A model generated the notes under the pieces. That model was not told the origin of the DNA. It did not search any database and saw nothing but the letters and a program-made list of their open reading frames with translations. The translations under genes were made by a program, and so were the position numbers. This document shows, piece after piece, positions 12,058 through 22,181 of a stretch of DNA of 64,000 nt; position 1 is the stretch's first letter; the number at the start of each line of letters is the position of its first letter. Where the stretch lies: assembly GCA_024509875.1 (NCBI GenBank), contig JAMPIV010004253.1, positions 1 to 64,000 on the forward strand, in the 5' to 3' direction. This stretch comes from Oreohelix idahoensis (Eukaryota; Mollusca; Gastropoda; Stylommatophora; Oreohelicidae).

Positions 12058-13018
12058 ATGATCTCGCGGGCCATTGCCAGAAGGATGAATTGCCACCACA
12101 GCACTATTGTACGTCTCAATGAACGTTACGGAACCACTGGCAGTGCCCGGGATAGACTTCAGAGTGGCCAGCCACGAGTTACTACCCCTGCGCAAGATCG
12201 TCATATTGTGCTGAGTCACCTAAGGAATCGTTCTCTCCCGGCAAGTCAAACAGCAAGAGCAATAGTGGGTAGACGTGGGCAAGTCTCTCGAATGACAGTC
12301 ATACGACGACTCAGAGATACAGGCCTTACTGCAAGACGACCTTATGTTAGGCCAAACTTGACTCACAGACATCGTCAGCAGCGCCTGCAATGGGCAGAGC
12401 TACATGTCAGATGGACTAGACTGCAGTGGAATGCTGTCCTATTCACAGACGAGAGCAGATTCAACATATCCTTTTCTGATGGGTGTATGCGGATTTGGCG
12501 ATGGTGTGGAGAGCGCTTGCAGATTGCTGTGTTCGTCAGCACAACCGATTTGGAGGTGGCAGTATTCACATTTGGGGAGGATTCAGTTTTCACCATCGCT
12601 TGCCTCTTCACGTCTTCCGTGGAAATGTTAATGCTGTGACATATCGAGATGAGGTTCTGGATGCATTGGTTGCTCCTGCGTTCACAAATTATCCAGACTT
12701 GCAGCTTCTCCAGCAGGATAACGCACGTGCGCACACCGCATGCATTACGCAGCAATATCTACAGCAGCAGAACATTGTGACGATTGATTGGCATTCCCTA
12801 TCACCAGACATGTCCAGTATAGAACATCTGTGGGACGAGCTTGGATGCAGAGTCTACAGGCACGGTTCCCCAGCTAATCTGCAACAGCTCGAAGCTGCTT
12901 TTTACACGTGAATGGGACTTGATTACCCGGAATTTCCTTCAGAAACTTGTAAACACTTATATTTACATTTCACACTCTGTTCCTGGATTATACAGGTGGT
13001 GCGTTTTTAATGTGCTTC
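12058..13018 (+). pseudogene. Tc1-type transposase, frameshifted, right end of element present
   Basis: The translated sequence is a Tc1 transposase: a helix-turn-helix region (NCHHSTIVRLNERYG, with the RDRLQSGQPR linker), then the DDE domain with D in FTDESRF, D in QQDNARAH and E in SSIEHLWD, 34 residues apart (DD34E). The N-terminal helix is incomplete. The frame shifts near 12510 (phase of 12058 to phase of 12483), and the C-terminal EWDLITRNF stretch is off-frame after a stop at 12909. The right end near 12994-13018 (GGTGGTGCGTTTTTAATG, then CTTCAG) abuts a TA microsatellite, consistent with the TA target of this superfamily. No matching left end was seen. It is inactive. Confidence 0.85.
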
Positions 13019-13128
<110 letters not shown>

Positions 13129-13471
13129 GATTCAGGCTACTATTATAATCCGCCTGGAATAAAATATGTGTATCGCCACCAAACGATCACCATAAAACAT
13201 TGATCATTGAAAAAATAAAATTTACACATGCCCTTGATGCTTTCTCTTTTTTCTGTAGGCCAGCTACACAAAAACCTCCACCAATTTACACAAAACATCT
13301 TCAAGGACGCAAGCCTTAATTTATAGATGATTTTATCTCAAGTAAAAACTTTGTAGATTATCCATATCCTAACATTACATTGCTTAGCAAACACACTTCA
13401 CTTATTAAGATCTATTTCACATAGTTAGCATCTGTTTACATGATAATCTAATGATAAACACTATTCAACAA
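13129..13471. other. AT-rich spacer, nothing recognised
   Basis: The stretch is unique-looking AT-rich sequence between the microsatellite and the 425-bp inverted-end unit. No open frame or repeat was recognised. Confidence 0.4.
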
Positions 13472-13896
13472 AGTGTCGCTTACCCAAAGCATAAAAAAGC
13501 ACCCGTTGGCTGTCACGCAACGCTGTTCCTGTCCGATTGCTCGCGCGGGTAACCTTTTGATATCCGGCAACGCCGTAGAAATTTCCCTGTCAAAGTTGAG
13601 ACAGGACCTCTTTCATCATGTCCCATAGAGAAAGAAGCAAAAATTGCAGGGCCGTTGTAACGGGGAACACTTTGTCGCTCCTCTGGCCATCTGCACGACT
13701 TCAGAAGCATAGTTAGGACCTAATTTTGAGTATAAAAGCGAGTTCTTTAAATCCATCCGTTTACTTGCAGCAACGAACACCGTTCGCGTGAAGTGGATTA
13801 CTATCTTCTAGATGTACAGTCGCGTACATTCCTCTGACACTTACTCGGAGATATAATTCCAGCGGATGCAATTTCTGTTTTGGGGTAAGCGACACT
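13472..13896 (+). mobile_element. 425-bp unit with inverted ends: solo LTR or MITE-like element
   Basis: The left end reads AGTGTCGCTTACCCAAA and the right end is its inverted complement with one extra C, giving about 17 paired bases. Read as TGTCGC...GCGACA it also satisfies the TG...CA rule for an LTR. It is more GC-rich than its surroundings and has a TATA box at 13731, about two thirds of the way in, as LTR promoters often do. No clear target duplication is visible on either reading. It encodes no protein. A solo LTR is the favoured reading; a small DNA-transposon derivative is the alternative. Confidence 0.5.
13731..13738 (+). promoter_or_regulatory. TATA box inside the inverted-end unit
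   Basis: TATAAAAG follows TTTTGAG. A transcription start would be expected 25-35 bases downstream, near 13760-13770. It supports reading the unit as a retrotransposon LTR, but promoter activity is inferred only from the motif. Confidence 0.4.
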
Positions 13897-14534
13897 AGGT
13901 TTTTTGTAGTTGTAACTGGTTAACCATAGACTACTTTTTGAACCTGAGCTAGAGTGATTTTATTCATAAATTAATGAATGAAGTAGTTCTTTTGCTATGC
14001 AATTTAAACGCATGGTATAGATACTCTCAGAAAGAAAAAACCTATAAAGATAAAGTCAAAACCACGTAATACGGTTAGGCATATCAGGTATTTATGTAAA
14101 TTGAAGGAGTTGCGTCTTTGATAGACGGTCTCTGGAAAAAAAATGGGGAACCCCAAGGAGAGGGGCTCCCAGCCCTTGGAAATTGTATTATTTTTATGAC
14201 ATGTAACTTTTTGGTAAATGCTTTTAGGGACTTGCCCTTATCACTGATACATTATCATTTTTTCTAGAGGCAACCTGAATATTAATATAAACATATATAA
14301 GGCATTTATAAATGAGAGAAAACCTGACAGAACGGATGTGCGTAGGAGTTTTCTTTTGTAAACAATCCCTGCTACGAACAGCCATACACTGTTCATTTAT
14401 GTAAATTCTCCGGGCGAAAGGAGCCTACCTTGGCTTACTTGGCTGGTCGATGAGAAAGAGGTAAGCAAGTCTATTATGCATTTATGCCGAGTCATAGTAT
14501 AGCGCAGTGAGCCTGAAAAAAGGGTGTGTCTGAG
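13897..14534. other. Spacer without a recognised gene
   Basis: Mixed AT-rich sequence lies between the 425-bp unit and the 3' end of the first endonuclease LINE. No frame or repeat was recognised. Confidence 0.4.
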
Positions 14535-17500
14535 TATGATAGGAAACTCTTTACAGAGCGATACAACAGGAAGCAATCTGATCATCAGAAGAAGTCCCCC
14601 GTCCGACAAGTGTTTCGGCCCTATATACTCCTTTACACTCTAAGGGGGCGGGCCCACTTGGGTCATGACTCCCAAGCGTCTCAGCTTCCTGTTGTCTTGC
14701 ATCAAAAATGAACCCATTTCACTTATGGTAGCAACTTTAAATTCCACAACTCCGCCAGCCGTGGAGGCAATTGTGAAAGTAACAAAGAGAAGACAAATTA
14801 TTCCGTTCGTTCCGTCGCACACACTGAGACACCAGCGCGAAGTCAACGAGTCGCCACTGCGCGTTCCCCACTGGACTTTTGATACTGACACCCCTTATAG
14901 TATACACCGCTTGTCGCCCCTGAGTCGCAGCCCGTTCACTAGTCCACCACAAACCTCAGCGTATTGTGGACTTAGAAAAATTCCTGGTGTTTTCTGTACC
15001 GCAGCGTTTATTGTTACGATCTCCATTCCCCATTGCGGTTGTTCCACAGCCAGCCTGATGCCTTTTCGGCAGTTTCACTAAGCCTCTTCAGGGCCCTTGT
15101 TCTCGACTGTCCCCTCAGCCCCAACAGTTTCAATAGATCATACACTGATGCAGCCACAAGCCCTCTTGCACCCACTTCAACAGCCATGACCCTTGCAGTG
15201 AACCCATCGTGTCTCAGATCCGCGGCCAGATCACTATACTTGGCCGCTTTGAACGAATGTTGCTCATCTAATCTGGATTCAAATGGCACGGTCAGTTCAA
15301 TCAGTATGACCTGAAGCGTTGCTGCAGAATGAAGCACTATATCCGGCCGTCTCCGCGATTTTCGGATACTCTCTGGATATGCCCCTCGTCCAGGTAGGTC
15401 TACCGCCATCTCCCAATCATTTGCACAATCAAGAAGAGATGGTAAACTGCTACCAGGTTTATTCGGTTTGGGGTGTGCTGACTTTCCTGCCCTCAGAAAG
15501 TATGTGTTTGCGGTGTCTGGCCGGACTTTGCTATTCGCCTTCATTCTTGCCAGATCTATTGTCGCAGCAAGCTCATTTAGCACTTTGTTATGGCGCCAAG
15601 TGTATCGCCCTTGCCCTAATGACACCTTACACGCTGAGAGCACGTGTTCAAGTGTCTGCCTCCCCTGGCACAGGGGGCACTGCTCATCATCCGACTTTCC
15701 CCATTTCACAAGGTTGGTGGCCGATGGCAGCAGGTCATACAGTGATCTGACAACGAAGCTGAGCCTAAGAGGTGCCATATGCCATATATCATTCCATGTC
15801 AAGGACCTCTGCAGGGCTCCTTCCCATGTAGTCCATTGGCCTTGTTGGACCTGCTGCACTGCTTTTTGCAACCTCTTATCATTCTCAGCTTCTCGTATCT
15901 CCTGAACTACCATGTCTCTGCGCTCCCTGCTTGATGCCTTGGACCACCAGCGGATGTCTCCATGACCAAATCCCCGTCTATTCGTTTGTGTGTATCCGAT
16001 TACCTCCCTCAGTTTGAGTGACTCTTGGGCAGCATCAACAGCTTCTTCCACTTTCCACTTCCTTCCCGTTTTCAGTGTGGGCTGAATGGACTTAACCACG
16101 TCATCAGCTGACTCGCGTAGCATCATTGCAAGCCTTGCCTTTCCAACTTTGTACTCTTCAACAACTGACTTGAAAGGAAGCAGAAGTTTTGACTTTTTGC
16201 AGTACAGTGCTACATCTGACAGACCTGGTGGTACTCCTAGCCATTTTCTCATGAACTTGTTGACCTTCTGCTCTATGGCTTCCACTGTACTTGTGCTTAT
16301 TTCATATATAAGCAGTGGCCACAGCAACTTTGGTATCAACATGAACTGGAGGCACCACAGTTTGAACTTCCCCAGGAGTCTGCTTTGGTCTATGATCTGT
16401 AGCCCTCTGTCTGCCATTTCTATTGTCTGTTGCACTGCCTTTGAGTCTTTTAATGAGGCATCGTACACCCTGCCAAGACTTTTAACAGGTTCCTCAATGA
16501 CAGTAGGGATTCTTTGGTTGGAAACCGTGAATATGACCTCTGCTATCTTCCCTTTCCTGACTGATAGGCTTCTCGACTTCTTGGGTTTGAAGCTCATTCT
16601 GCACCAGCTGACTAGTTCATCCAGGCGTGCTAACATCCTCCGGGCCTGATGTTCATCTGATGTCAGAATTGTTGTGTCATCCATGAATGCTTTGAGCGGT
16701 GGCATGAGACACATTCCACCGAGCTTTGGACCTATAGCCATTCCTTCAGCCGCATTGAGGATTACCTGCATAGCCATCACGAATAGTATCGGAGAGATGG
16801 TACATCCCATCGCAATTCCAACTTCAAGGCCAATCCACTTCGTTGTGTACTCTCTGGTTGAAAATCTGACAGCAAACCCTGCGAAATACAGCTTCAGCAT
16901 TGCTGCAATCTCTTGTGGAACATGATACATTTCTAGGGCCTGCCACAACATCTGGTGTGGAACGGATCCATAAGCATTCGCTAAATCCAACCAGATTACA
17001 TGGAGGTTTGTTCTGTCAGACTTTGCCTTTTGGATTGCTTCCCATATCATTGTGGCATGCTCTAGACATCCTGGTGTACCTGGGATACCTCCTTTCTGAA
17101 TGGTAGTGTCAATGTACCCATTTGCCAGGAGGTATGTAGTGAGTCTTTTCGCCATCACTGAGAAGAATATCTTCCCTTCCACATTGAGTAGTGAGATTGG
17201 CCTGAACTGACTGATGTCTGTGGAATTTTGCTCCTTCGGGATGTAGACTCCGTTCGCCTTTCTCCATTCCTTGCTTACAAGCTGGGTTTTCCACGCACTC
17301 TTCAGTAAACGAAGCAGTCGTTTGAGCACCTCAGGGCATCTCTTATACACCACATATGGAACACCATTAGGACCTGGAGCTGACTTGCATCGAGCTTTCT
17401 GGACAATGCTTTCTACCTCTTGCACCGTTGGGGGCTTGGTGTTAAATTCAGCTCCTGGCTTACTCGGCCATTTAAGGCCTGCCATGCTGCTGAGCGGCTC

Positions 17501-18491
17501 ATCTTTGCGACCATCTGAATATGTCATTCCAAGGTGTTCTTCCAGGTCTTCTTTCCTGATGTTTAGCGTACCCGACCGTGGCTGCTCAAACAGTTCTTTG
17601 GCAAACTTGAAGGGCTCCCTGAAGAATCTTTCCCTATCCATTCGAGTCTTCCTTTTCTTCCTGCACAACCTTTCTGCTCTACAAAGGGCATTATGTTGGC
17701 CTTTCAGGTGCTCCCAAACCTGTCGTAACCCTTCCTTCTCTGCGGCAACTGCGTTTTTGAACAGTTTTCGGGCATGCTTCTTCTGTTTTCTGATTTCTTC
17801 TATTTTAATTTGTCTTCTGCTTTTTCGTGGTGGGTTACTTTCCCTTGCCTCCCTCACTCCGAACACTTTGCGACAGTGCAGATATATTATGTCGCCGAAG
17901 ATTTCCAGCTTCTTCTCCAAAGTTATCTGCTTCAGGTTGTTATCCAACTCTTTTGCCAAGGCTTCGTCCAGCTGTTCCCAAAGCCCTTTTGCACTGGCGG
18001 GTGGAAACTTGATTGCATCTCTCTTCCCGTCCAAGAAGTGTGTGAGATCATCATCAGGCAGATCAACTTGAATGTACTCAGCACTGTGGATTGACTCCTG
18101 GCTGCGTTCTTCTAACGTCTTATCCGTCGAGACAGAGCGCTGTTGATCTCCCCATGATGACCTCCCACACCCCTTTTTCGTTCTGTGGATTTTCATTCCT
18201 CTCTGAGTAGAGAATTCCCTACCACAGGCACATGGAAACTCCAGCCGTTGTTCAGAGCTCGAAGTCCGTGTAACGGGTCTGGTCGATTCCAATGAGGCGC
18301 CTGTGGATTCATCATTCTCCCCCCCTTTCGGTGAATCCTGGGGGCATCTATCGTTTTTGGGTTCTATAGCAATTGAATACAGCTTACGGGGTGCTAACCC
18401 GGTCAGCCGGTTTCTAGTCTTTCCCAGTGTCATCTGTCTTTCCAGAAGTCAATCGGTCTTTTCCCGATTGTCACTGGTTTGACCATGTAAC
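14535..18491 (-). mobile_element. Restriction-like-endonuclease LINE, copy 1, near full length
   Basis: This is a minus-strand non-LTR retrotransposon with a short leader (about 55 bp), one long open frame and a 3' untranslated region of about 480 bp. Its 3' end, read on the plus strand as TATGATAGGAAACTC, is shared by copies at 18492 and 49321. Its 5' end directly abuts the 3' end of copy 2. Over the shared 1.8 kb, copies 1 and 2 differ at only a handful of bases. No poly-A tail is seen; the 3' terminus is a short TCATA-like sequence. Confidence 0.85.
15014..18433 (-). CDS. LINE ORF: zinc finger, reverse transcriptase, C-terminal restriction-like endonuclease
   Basis: This is an uninterrupted 1,139-codon frame, the best-preserved gene in the window. 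The start at 18433 is the first Met of the open frame. Residues 68-89 form a C2HC-type finger (C68, C70, H83, C89). The central reverse transcriptase has D in WLDLANAYG and an FMDD box near residue 580 instead of the usual YADD. Around residue 920 there is a CPLC...H...C knuckle, followed at about 1028 by RPD and ELTVPFE, the PD-(D/E)xK nuclease core that nicks the target in R2/R4/NeSL-type LINEs. A single ORF with a C-terminal nuclease rather than an N-terminal APE nuclease fits that group. The exact clade is uncertain. All key residues seen are intact, so the protein could be functional. Confidence 0.9.
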   Translation of the reverse strand: MTLGKTRNRLTGLAPRKLYSIAIEPKNDRCPQDSPKGGENDESTGASLESTRPVTRTSSSEQRLEFPCACGREFSTQRGMKIHRTKKGCGRSSWGDQQRSVSTDKTLEERSQESIHSAEYIQVDLPDDDLTHFLDGKRDAIKFPPASAKGLWEQLDEALAKELDNNLKQITLEKKLEIFGDIIYLHCRKVFGVREARESNPPRKSRRQIKIEEIRKQKKHARKLFKNAVAAEKEGLRQVWEHLKGQHNALCRAERLCRKKRKTRMDRERFFREPFKFAKELFEQPRSGTLNIRKEDLEEHLGMTYSDGRKDEPLSSMAGLKWPSKPGAEFNTKPPTVQEVESIVQKARCKSAPGPNGVPYVVYKRCPEVLKRLLRLLKSAWKTQLVSKEWRKANGVYIPKEQNSTDISQFRPISLLNVEGKIFFSVMAKRLTTYLLANGYIDTTIQKGGIPGTPGCLEHATMIWEAIQKAKSDRTNLHVIWLDLANAYGSVPHQMLWQALEMYHVPQEIAAMLKLYFAGFAVRFSTREYTTKWIGLEVGIAMGCTISPILFVMAMQVILNAAEGMAIGPKLGGMCLMPPLKAFMDDTTILTSDEHQARRMLARLDELVSWCRMSFKPKKSRSLSVRKGKIAEVIFTVSNQRIPTVIEEPVKSLGRVYDASLKDSKAVQQTIEMADRGLQIIDQSRLLGKFKLWCLQFMLIPKLLWPLLIYEISTSTVEAIEQKVNKFMRKWLGVPPGLSDVALYCKKSKLLLPFKSVVEEYKVGKARLAMMLRESADDVVKSIQPTLKTGRKWKVEEAVDAAQESLKLREVIGYTQTNRRGFGHGDIRWWSKASSRERRDMVVQEIREAENDKRLQKAVQQVQQGQWTTWEGALQRSLTWNDIWHMAPLRLSFVVRSLYDLLPSATNLVKWGKSDDEQCPLCQGRQTLEHVLSACKVSLGQGRYTWRHNKVLNELAATIDLARMKANSKVRPDTANTYFLRAGKSAHPKPNKPGSSLPSLLDCANDWEMAVDLPGRGAYPESIRKSRRRPDIVLHSAATLQVILIELTVPFESRLDEQHSFKAAKYSDLAADLRHDGFTARVMAVEVGARGLVAASVYDLLKLLGLRGQSRTRALKRLSETAEKASGWLWNNRNGEWRS

Positions 18492-20317
18492 TATGATAGG
18501 AAACTCTTTACAGAGCGATACAACAGGAAGCAATCTGATCATCAGAAGAAGTCCCCCCGTCCGACAAGTGTTTCGGCCCTATATACTCCTTTACACTCTA
18601 AGGGGGGCGGGCCCACTTGGGTCATGACTCCCAAGCGTCTCAGCTTCCTGTTGTCTTGCATCAAAAATGAACCCATTTCACTTATGGTAGCAACTTTAAA
18701 TTCCACAACTCCGCCAGCCGTGGAGGCAATTGTGAAAGTAACAAAGAGAAGACAAATTATTCCGTTCGTTCCGTCGCACACACTGAGACACCAGCGCGAA
18801 GTCAACGAGTCGCCACTGCGCGTTCCCCACTGGACTTTTGATACTGACACCCCTTATAGTATACACCGCTTGTCGCCCCTGAGTCGCAGCCCGTTCACTA
18901 GTCCACCACAAACCTCAGCGTATTGTGGACTTAGAAAAATTCCTGGTGTTTTCTGTACCGCAGCGTTTATTGTTACGATCTCCATTCCCCATTGCGGTTG
19001 TTCCACAGCCAGCCTGATGCCTTTTCGGCAGTTTCACTAAGCCTCTTCAGGGCCCTTGTTCTCGACTGTCCCCTCAGCCCCAACAGTTTCAATAGATCAT
19101 ACACTGATGCAGCCACAAGCCCTCTTGCACCCACTTCAACAGCCATGACCCTTGCAGTGAACCCATCGTGTCTCAGATCCGCGGCCAGATCACTATACTT
19201 GGCCGCTTTGAACGAATGTTGCTCATCTAATCTGGATTCAAATGGCACAGTCAGTTCAATCAGTATGACCTGAAGCGTTGCTGCAGAATGAAGCACTATA
19301 TCCGGCCGTCTCCGCGATTTTCGGATACTCTCTGGATATGCCCCTCGTCCAGGTAGGTCTACCGCCATCTCCCAATCATTTGCACAATCAAGAAGAGATG
19401 GTAAACTGCTACCAGGTTTATTCGGTTTGGGGTGTGCTGACTTTCCTGCCCTCAAAAAGTATGTGTTTGCGGTGTCTGGCCGGACTTTGCTATTCGCCTT
19501 CATTCTTGCCAGATCTATTGTCGCAGCAAGCTCATTTAGCACTTTGTTATGGCGCCAAGTGTATCGCCCTTGCCCTAATGACACCTTACACGCTGAGAGC
19601 ACGTGTTCAAGTGTCTGCCTCCCCTGGCACAGGGGGCACTGCTCATCATCCGACTTTCCCCATTTCACAAGGTTGGTGGCCGATGGCAGCAGGTCATACA
19701 GTGATCTGACAACGAAGCTGAGCCTAAGAGGTGCCATATGCCATATATCATTCCATGTCAAGGACCTCTGCAGGGCTCCTTCCCATGTAGTCCATTGGCC
19801 TTGTTGGACCTGATGCACTGCTTTTTGCAACCTCTTATCATTCTCAGCTTCTCGTATCTCCTGAACTACCATGTCTCTGCGCTCCCTGCTTGATGCCTTG
19901 GACCACCAGCGGATGTCTCCATGACCAAATCCCCGTCTATTCGTTTGTGTGTATCCGATTACCTCCCTCAGTTTGAGTGACTCTTGGGCAGCATCAACAG
20001 CTTCTTCCACTTTCCACTTCCTTCCCGTTTTCAGTGTGGGCTGAATGGACTTAACCACGTCATCAGCTGACTCGCGTAGCATCATTGCAAGCCTTGCCTT
20101 TCCAACTTTGTACTCTTCAACAACTGACTTGAAAGGAAGCAGAAGTTTTGACTTTTTGCAGTACAGTGCTACATCTGACAGACCTGGTGGTACTCCTAGC
20201 CATTTTCTCATGAACTTGTTGACCTTCTACTCTATGGCTTCCACTGTACTTGTGCTTATTTCATATATAAGCAGTGGCCACAGCAACTTTGGTATCAACA
20301 TGAACTGGAGGCACCAC
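18492..20317 (-). mobile_element. Restriction-like-endonuclease LINE, copy 2, 5'-truncated
   Basis: This stretch is virtually identical to the 3' half of copy 1 and lies in the same orientation, beginning exactly where copy 1 ends. The match stops at 20317 (GGAGGCACCAC), a typical 5' truncation. The sequence after the truncation (TATGTACTATG) resembles the sequence before the 3' end (CATGTAACTATG) with one indel, a possible target duplication. Confidence 0.85.
18973..20317 (-). pseudogene. C-terminal part of the LINE ORF in copy 2
   Basis: It encodes the region after reverse transcriptase, the CPLC zinc knuckle and the restriction-like endonuclease, nearly identical to copy 1. The frame is open from 20211 to 18973. 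Just upstream a CAG codon of copy 1 is TAG here (near 20228), adding a nonsense mutation to the 5' truncation. Without the reverse transcriptase core it cannot mobilise itself. Confidence 0.85.
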
Positions 20318-20835
20318 TATGTACTATGTTAACAAGAGCGTTTGGAGGTTGCACGCTGTATGCATGTAAATAATAATAGATAACTTGCTTAAGGGTATGT
20401 GTATATGTCTAATTTCAGACGACAGCCGGTAAAGTTTTTGCTAGCCACACAAATAGCTAGCATTGTCTTTAACCTATAGATAAAAAGGAGCCCAAACAAG
20501 CAGTACCCAACTTTCCACACAGCCTAGAGCAAACAAATTACTCCAACTGTGCGTGCACCGTTTATTCTTTCCGTGATCTGGATAAATGCCTAGTTTTTAT
20601 AGTCATAGTGTCACAGGAGTAGTGACTTACTGTGGTAACATGACGTAAATTAAGAAGAAAAAGAGATTAATTAGACTGTCCGAAAAGATACTCTCGGCGC
20701 TACACACCGAGAGATAATAGTAGGGGTACTACGTCATGGACACAGGGACGTAAAAGAATTCGAGCAGTTAGTGTTTGAGAACCGGGCATGAAGGAACATG
20801 ATGGGCCTAGATAGGACAAGAAGAAATTTTATGTT
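20318..20835. other. Spacer between the LINE pair and gypsy element B
   Basis: This is unique-looking sequence with no recognised gene. It ends at ATGTT (20831-20835), the left member of a probable 5-bp target duplication of element B. Confidence 0.4.
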
Positions 20836-22181
20836 TGTTACGCACAGATTTTTCAGAGTCAATATAATTTTCCCGTCTTATTTGATCACTTTAATGTTTT
20901 GTGATCAAAGGTTTATAACTCTTGGTAAACTGTGGTTACATTTTGACTATGGTTGTTACCTCCTCTTGTGTCTTAAACTAGTGGTCTATTTTTTTAGATC
21001 GATGTCTAATTGTTCTCCTTATATGGTCAGAGCAGGTCTAACTTTTCTTCTTGGAATGTTTGCAACCTTGGTTGATGTTTATTCCTGTCCTTATAAGGCG
21101 CGATTTGGTCTGCATCTTGCTTGGCATGTGTCTAACATCGGCCCAGTATGAGTTGAACTCAGGGGGTCGAGCGCTTCTGCGCATGTCCAGATTTTAGGGG
21201 GGTTTGAAAAAGCTTCCGTTCGAGGGTCTAAGAATTGTGATGAGCAGAGCAAGACGCTTTTCAGCGTCTGTGATCTTTTGATGAGGAAATGGAAGTCCTC
21301 TTGTATGTTAGTTTAGCTAACGAGGATTTTCCTATATGTTTCTAAACGCCTGGAGGCGTGTGTGTTGTGGTGATATTTCCGAAGCAAGGTAAATGCTCTC
21401 CTAATATTGAAATCTGTAGTCAACTTAGATTTTGACATTGTCGTGTTATGCTCGCTCACTATCTACAGGCAGGAGAGGCATCTTCTACTAGGAAACACAC
21501 CCAGGTATCCTCATACCTTAGATTTATATGTATACGGGTCACTCTAGGCCCAGAGAACAGTTATTATGCTCCTTTGAACTTCGCTATGCCAGCGATTATA
21601 CCTTCATCAAGGTTAAACTTATAAATGCCTACAAAGGTCAACCTGAACTATGCACATAGGTCCGCCATTCCCGTGCGGCCTACGATAGACTTATTTACAT
21701 CTCTGATCTACTAGTATCAGAGTGGAGTTGTTACACTCATAGAGTGATGATATGGAGCTGAGGCTGTTGTAAGCTAAAATTATACGAGAACAGCTTACAG
21801 GATATATGCATGATTTACTGAGGAACTTTGTTTATGCTGATTACTATGTCCTACAGTGTCTGTGACTTATGTATATGGATGTTAACGTACTTGTCATTGT
21901 GGAGTCATAAATAAATGATGGAAACGTCACCAGCAGTTCATACTTCTATGACTTTCACGTCGTGAGTGAATGTAGTGTCTTCATGACCCATGTATTGTAG
22001 ATCTGTGGAACTTCATCTCATCTACACTCACAGCAAGCAACAGACCAGACAAGACACCTTACTTCACAGCCTTCGTCATCCCTGGTGTCTATAGTAGTGG
22101 TACATTACTTGGCTACATCTTAGCAACAACATTAGACTTATATCTGCATTTCTAGTAGCCAGTAGAAAATCCTCCGCTACA
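20836..22181 (+). repeat. 5' LTR of element B
   Basis: It begins TGTTACGCAC and ends CTCCGCTACA. It repeats at 29400-30742 with roughly 1% differences, including a 3-bp indel near 21050. The TG...CA ends follow the LTR rule. Short frames in it (for example 20798-21151) are not credible genes. Confidence 0.9.

Noticed and set aside
16086..16649. 187-codon plus-strand frame
   Set aside because: It is also antisense to the same LINE ORF, and its equivalent reappears in copy 2 only because the LINE is duplicated.
17271..18071. 266-codon plus-strand frame opposite the LINE
   Set aside because: It is antisense to the intact reverse-transcriptase gene and matches nothing; the minus-strand frame has clear domains.
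21130..21200. tRNA-like or SINE head in the LTR (GTTGAACTCAGGGGGTCGAGC)
   Set aside because: It superficially resembles a T-arm region, but no cloverleaf could be drawn, and the sequence is part of a retrotransposon LTR.
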